The notes under the pieces were generated by a model. It did no database searches and was not told where the DNA came from. It saw nothing but the letters and a program-made list of their open reading frames with translations. The position numbers and the translations under genes were made by a program. From contig JANXWW010000148.1 of the NCBI GenBank assembly GCA_025350945.1, positions 1 to 19,374 of the forward strand: a stretch of DNA of 19,374 nt, given 5' to 3'. The stretch comes from Burkholderiales bacterium. GTDB lineage: Bacteria > Pseudomonadota > Gammaproteobacteria > Burkholderiales > Usitatibacteraceae. This document shows positions 16,624 through 19,374 of the stretch, piece by piece. Within the stretch, counting starts at the first letter, position 1; the number at the start of each line of letters is the position of its first letter.

Positions 16624-17003
16624 GGTGCTGCCTTCACCACAAAGCCGCTTAAATTTGCGAGCCATTGCTCGTTACCCGGCCGCAGCACCTGCACATCGAT
16701 TTTGCGAAACGCTGTGTTCGGCGTATTCGAAATCTTTTGCTTCCATTCAAATTCAATATTCGCCATTGTCTGACGACCATTTGATTCACCCACGCCGGGC
16801 AGATTGGTTACGCTCAATGCGTTTATTTCCGCAATACGATTTTGCGCGATCCAAGTGGCGAGCGTGCGCAATTTTGTTTCATTCGCGCTATCGGTAGCCA
16901 CACTTGCCGCGCGCATGGCGGCGGTGAGTGCGATGGCTAAAATGGCAAGCGCGATCAAGACTTCGATGAGCGTGAATCCTTTGCGTCGCGATGTTGATTT
17001 CAT
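16620..17003 (-). CDS. gspI: T2SS minor pseudopilin GspI
   Basis: A 127-residue minor pseudopilin that helps start pseudopilus assembly. The leader MKSTSRRKG is followed by FTLIEVLIALAILAIAL, with Glu5 present. The family stretch ATWIAQNRIAEI (about 49-60) is clear, and length is normal. ATG overlaps the gspH stop by four bases (ATGA, 17000-17003), and the stop overlaps the probable TTG start of gspJ (TTGA, 16620-16623). Confidence 0.92.
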   Translation of the reverse strand: MKSTSRRKGFTLIEVLIALAILAIALTAAMRAASVATDSANETKLRTLATWIAQNRIAEINALSVTNLPGVGESNGRQTMANIEFEWKQKISNTPNTAFRKIDVQVLRPGNEQWLANLSGFVVKAAP

Positions 17004-17635
17004 TTTGTTGCGCCGCTCGTCGTCGCCACCAAGGAAAGCAAGGAAAGATTCCCCAGCGCATCGACGCGAATCGTTTGTGTGTTTAAGGCAGAGGCGGCGG
17101 ATGCGACGGATTGGATTCTCACTTCGAATGGGGCTGATACACCGGCCGGTTGAAATGTGGCGATGGATTCTGTGTCGCGTGGCTTTACGGCTGATAAAGA
17201 ACCCATTAAAGAACCCATATATAGCTCGCCGATTGTGCCGTTTGCAAACGTTCTCGCCGCGATGGTGCCACCGCCGAGCGCTTCAAGCGGCAGCCATTTT
17301 GTCTCAACTGATTTTTGATCGCGCTCAAAAAATTGTAGCGAATTATCTTTTACTTCCAGCGCAATTGCCTTACCGCTCATCGCAGATTCGTCGCGAATTT
17401 GTTCGAGCAATACCAATACGCGCTCACTTTCGATGCGAACTTTTTCGCGCTCGTCAGGGATTAAATTGGCGACGGCGAGTGATAGCGCAATGCCTAAAAT
17501 AATGGTGACGACCAGCACTTCGATGAGGGTAAAGCCGGTGTGGCAATACGCTAGCTTATGAAATTTAAACCCTAAGCGGGCTGCGCCGTTTAAATCATTT
17601 CTGCTTGAAATTCCGCGCCTGTGCTTGGGTTTCAT
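17000..17635 (-). CDS. gspH: T2SS minor pseudopilin GspH
   Basis: A 211-residue minor pseudopilin placed between GspG and GspI/J/K. The prepilin motif is TG followed by FTLIEVLVVTIILGIALSL with Glu5, then the GspH/FimT body with VLLEQIRDESAMSGKAIAL. The leader before the cleavage site is 34 residues, much longer than the usual 5-12. I find no in-frame ATG, GTG or TTG between the ATG at 17635 and the cleavage site, so the long leader appears real unless an ATT or other rare start is used. The Shine-Dalgarno is weak; the gene starts 21 bases after the gspG stop. Confidence 0.88.
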   Translation of the reverse strand: MKPKHRRGISSRNDLNGAARLGFKFHKLAYCHTGFTLIEVLVVTIILGIALSLAVANLIPDEREKVRIESERVLVLLEQIRDESAMSGKAIALEVKDNSLQFFERDQKSVETKWLPLEALGGGTIAARTFANGTIGELYMGSLMGSLSAVKPRDTESIATFQPAGVSAPFEVRIQSVASAASALNTQTIRVDALGNLSLLSLVATTSGATK

Positions 17636-17656
17636 ATTCTATGCGCTATGAAAAAC

Positions 17657-18094
17657 CTAGAGATTCCAAGATCCAATATCCGCATTATTTCCCTCACCAC
17701 CCGGCTGCCCATCGGCACCCAGACTAAACACATCCAGCTCGCCTTTCAAGCCGGGATTGAGATATTGATAGGGACGACCCCATGGATCATTCGGCAATTT
17801 TTCCAGATAGCCGCCGGGCTTCCAGTTGGGTGGAATCGGATTCGTTGTCGGCTTGATTGTCAACGCCTGCAGGCCTTGGTCAGTCGCGGGATATAAAGCG
17901 TTGTCGAGTCGATACAATTTTAATTGCTGCATGATGACGGCAATGTCCGCCTTCGCTGCTGTCACTCGCGCTTGGTCCGGGCGATCCAGAATTTTGGGAA
18001 TTACCACCGCGGCTAAAATGCCGAGAATCACCACGACGATCATGACTTCAATCAGTGTGAAACCACGAGCAGACGATGTTTTAAATAGTTTCAT
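17657..18094 (-). CDS. gspG: T2SS major pseudopilin GspG
   Basis: A 145-residue major pseudopilin, the main subunit of the periplasmic pseudopilus. The 11-residue leader MKLFKTSSARG is cut before FTLIEVMIVVVILGILAAVV, with Glu5 present. Further family marks are KLYRLDNALYPATDQGLQAL, LPNDPWGRPYQYLNPG and the Ca2+-binding loop FSLGADGQPGGEG near the C-terminus. It is the first gene of the operon, read toward gspH. No Shine-Dalgarno is evident before the ATG. A possible sigma-70 promoter lies about 50 bases upstream. Confidence 0.95.
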   Translation of the reverse strand: MKLFKTSSARGFTLIEVMIVVVILGILAAVVIPKILDRPDQARVTAAKADIAVIMQQLKLYRLDNALYPATDQGLQALTIKPTTNPIPPNWKPGGYLEKLPNDPWGRPYQYLNPGLKGELDVFSLGADGQPGGEGNNADIGSWNL

Positions 18095-18142
18095 ATGGGG
18101 TGCGCAATCCAGAACAAAAATTTTGATTGTCGATGATTATCG

Positions 18143-18172
18143 ATTGTAAGTGAAACCATGCTCACATTTCAT
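18143..18172 (-). promoter_or_regulatory. Candidate promoter of the gsp operon
   Basis: On the minus strand ATGAAA (18167-18172, four of six to TTGACA) is followed after 18 bases by TACAAT (18143-18148, five of six to TATAAT), about 50 bases before the gspG ATG. It fits sigma-70 but is a pattern match only. The rest of the gap 18095-18313 is AT-rich; an 8-base palindrome GTGATCAC is at 18272-18279. Confidence 0.3.
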
Positions 18173-18302
18173 GACTGACTCGATACTTGCGTATTTTCAG
18201 CTGATTCATTAAACTTCAGTTAACAATTTAAAAGCATGGCGATGTTGCAGATTTTATAAAACATTGACGATGTGATCACGGCGCGATGGACCCAACTTCT
18301 AC

Positions 18303-18307
18303 AGGAG
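18303..18307 (+). promoter_or_regulatory. Ribosome binding site of the protease-like gene
   Basis: AGGAG six bases before the ATG at 18314. It supports this frame on the plus strand over the long antisense frame at 18391-18924. Confidence 0.7.
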
Positions 18308-18313
18308 CTCATC

Positions 18314-19374
18314 ATGTTGTTGCAACACCGTAAAATTCGTCGTTTGGTGACGTCAGCATTGCCAACATTACTACTTGCCTTGGCAGCAAGTCACGCCTGC
18401 GGCAACACCCCGACCAACCTGGATTCAGACGCTCTCGCCACCGCCAAAGCGCTCGCGGCACCGCAATTTGTGACCGCCGTTATGCCGATTGATTCCCCGC
18501 GCATTGACGCACGATTGTTCCAGCTCGAAGCAAGCGATGAAAAAGCGCTTGACCCAGCATCCAAATCGTTACCAAGCAAGTCGGCACCCATCGCAAACGG
18601 CACGATCACCCAAACGGGTTTGACGGTGAGAAATGGCCGGGTGCGTATTGATGCGGTCGCCATTGATGATGGTGTTGCACTGCACAGCGAATTTCTCGCC
18701 ATGGGTATGCAGCAAATCACGGTGAATGGTCGAAATGTATCGGGCGATTTACCGTTAAGTGCGATGCAGCAATTATCAGCAATGAAAAATTTGCGCTTTG
18801 CTCGTCCTGCCACCGCACCCGTTAGGCGTAGCGGCAGCGTGACATCGCAAGGCGATGTCGTACAAAAATCGGATATAGCGCGCAGCACTTTTTCGGTGAA
18901 CGGGCGTGGCACCAAAATCGGCATATTGTCAGACAGCTACAACTTTCTAAGTGGCGAAGCCAGCGGTATTGCCACCGGTGATTTGCCCGGCATTGGCAAT
19001 CCGAACGGATTTGGCACGCCAGTCAAAGTGCTGAAAGATTTTGGCAGTGCCGCTGAGCCTGCTACCGACGAGGGTCGGGCGATGGCAGAAATTTTGCACG
19101 ACGTGGCCCCCGGCGCATCGCTGTCGTTTTATACCGCGTTTGAAAGTGCTCAGGATTTTGCCAAAGGCATTATTGCGCTCGCCGATGATGGCGCAAAAGT
19201 GATCGTGGACGATGTGGGCTATTTCAGCGAGCCGTGGTTTCAGGATGGCGTGATCGCACAGGCGGTGAAGACAGTGGCTGCGCGCGGTGTGACGTATTTC
19301 AGCGCGGCGGGCAATAACGGGCGCGCCTCATACGAAAGTTTTTTTCTGCCGGTTTCAGGTGTGACACGGCTGGC
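18314..19374 (+). CDS. Secreted clan-SB (subtilisin/sedolisin-like) protein, 3' truncated by window
   Basis: Open for 353 codons to the window end; the C-terminus is missing. A signal peptide (basic MLLQHRKIRR, hydrophobic to about 28, with SHA before Cys29) is followed by a low-homology propeptide-like region (30-190). From 198 a protease-like domain begins: GRGTKIGILSDSYN with Asp207 at the catalytic Asp position, then TDEGRAMAEILHDVAPGA (251-268), and TYFSAAGNNGR (327-337) matching the oxyanion Asn region. In ordinary S8 enzymes the second motif starts HGT; here Glu253 takes the His place. The active-site Ser lies beyond the window. It diverges from gspG and has an export signal, so it may be a T2SS substrate (inference). 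It could also be an inactive homologue. Confidence 0.75.
   Translation, partial: MLLQHRKIRRLVTSALPTLLLALAASHACGNTPTNLDSDALATAKALAAPQFVTAVMPIDSPRIDARLFQLEASDEKALDPASKSLPSKSAPIANGTITQTGLTVRNGRVRIDAVAIDDGVALHSEFLAMGMQQITVNGRNVSGDLPLSAMQQLSAMKNLRFARPATAPVRRSGSVTSQGDVVQKSDIARSTFSVNGRGTKIGILSDSYNFLSGEASGIATGDLPGIGNPNGFGTPVKVLKDFGSAAEPATDEGRAMAEILHDVAPGASLSFYTAFESAQDFAKGIIALADDGAKVIVDDVGYFSEPWFQDGVIAQAVKTVAARGVTYFSAAGNNGRASYESFFLPVSGVTRL

Noticed and set aside
16804..17502. 232-residue open frame on the plus strand
   Set aside because: Antisense to gspH and gspI, which carry clear prepilin motifs; the translation is rich in Arg and low-complexity, as expected of a shadow frame.
18271..18281. Possible CRP site (TGTGATCACG) upstream of the protease-like gene
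   Set aside because: The two half-sites have no six-base spacer, so it does not match the CRP consensus; kept only as an 8-base palindrome.
18391..18924. 177-residue open frame on the minus strand
   Set aside because: It lies antisense to the protease-like gene, which has a good ribosome site, a signal peptide and recognisable S8 motifs. The minus frame has no family features.

Overview
The window looks like part of a proteobacterial chromosome, probably a betaproteobacterium. The basis is moderate GC, an EnvZ/OmpR-type pair very close to the classical proteobacterial one, a type II secretion (T2SS) gene run in the order G-H-I-J-K-L-M-N, and a YheT-type hydrolase. The taxonomic call is inference. 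Coding density is high, no gap exceeds 300 bases, and I see no tRNA, rRNA, CRISPR array or insertion sequence.

Left part (about 31-2115, minus strand): an OmpR-type response regulator followed by an EnvZ-type histidine kinase, 18 bases apart. Divergent from it (2379-5699, plus strand) is an apparent export operon: a small periplasmic protein with four intact EF-hands, a DUF1800 protein with a signal peptide, and a DUF1501 protein with a twin-arginine signal. The DUF1800 gene carries six in-frame copies of a 9-base repeat.

Middle part: a minus-strand secreted TraB/TIKI-like (DUF5694-type) protein (5734-6591) is followed by a divergent LytS-like kinase and LytTR response regulator on the plus strand (6804-8634). 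These converge on a minus-strand CHASE2-class III adenylate cyclase (8873-11137). The gap between the convergent genes can fold into a nested structure that may terminate transcription in both directions.

Right part (11301-18094, minus strand): a tight operon encoding the T2SS pseudopilins and inner-membrane platform, gspG-gspH-gspI-gspJ-gspK-gspL-gspM-gspN, ending in a cytoplasmic YheT-like alpha/beta hydrolase. Most junctions are 4-base stop/start overlaps, and several starts appear to be TTG. The outer-membrane secretin, ATPase, GspF and GspC genes are not next to it. Divergent from gspG and cut by the window end (18314 onward) is a large secreted clan-SB (subtilisin/sedolisin-like) protein. 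Its usual catalytic His position appears to hold Glu, and it may be a substrate of the neighbouring secretion system.

Taken together, the window combines three sensing systems (EnvZ/OmpR, LytS/LytTR, cAMP) with several exported proteins of poorly known function and part of the machine that could export some of them. The most interesting items are the EF-hand/DUF1800/DUF1501 module with its repeat tract and the atypical protease beside the split gsp operon.
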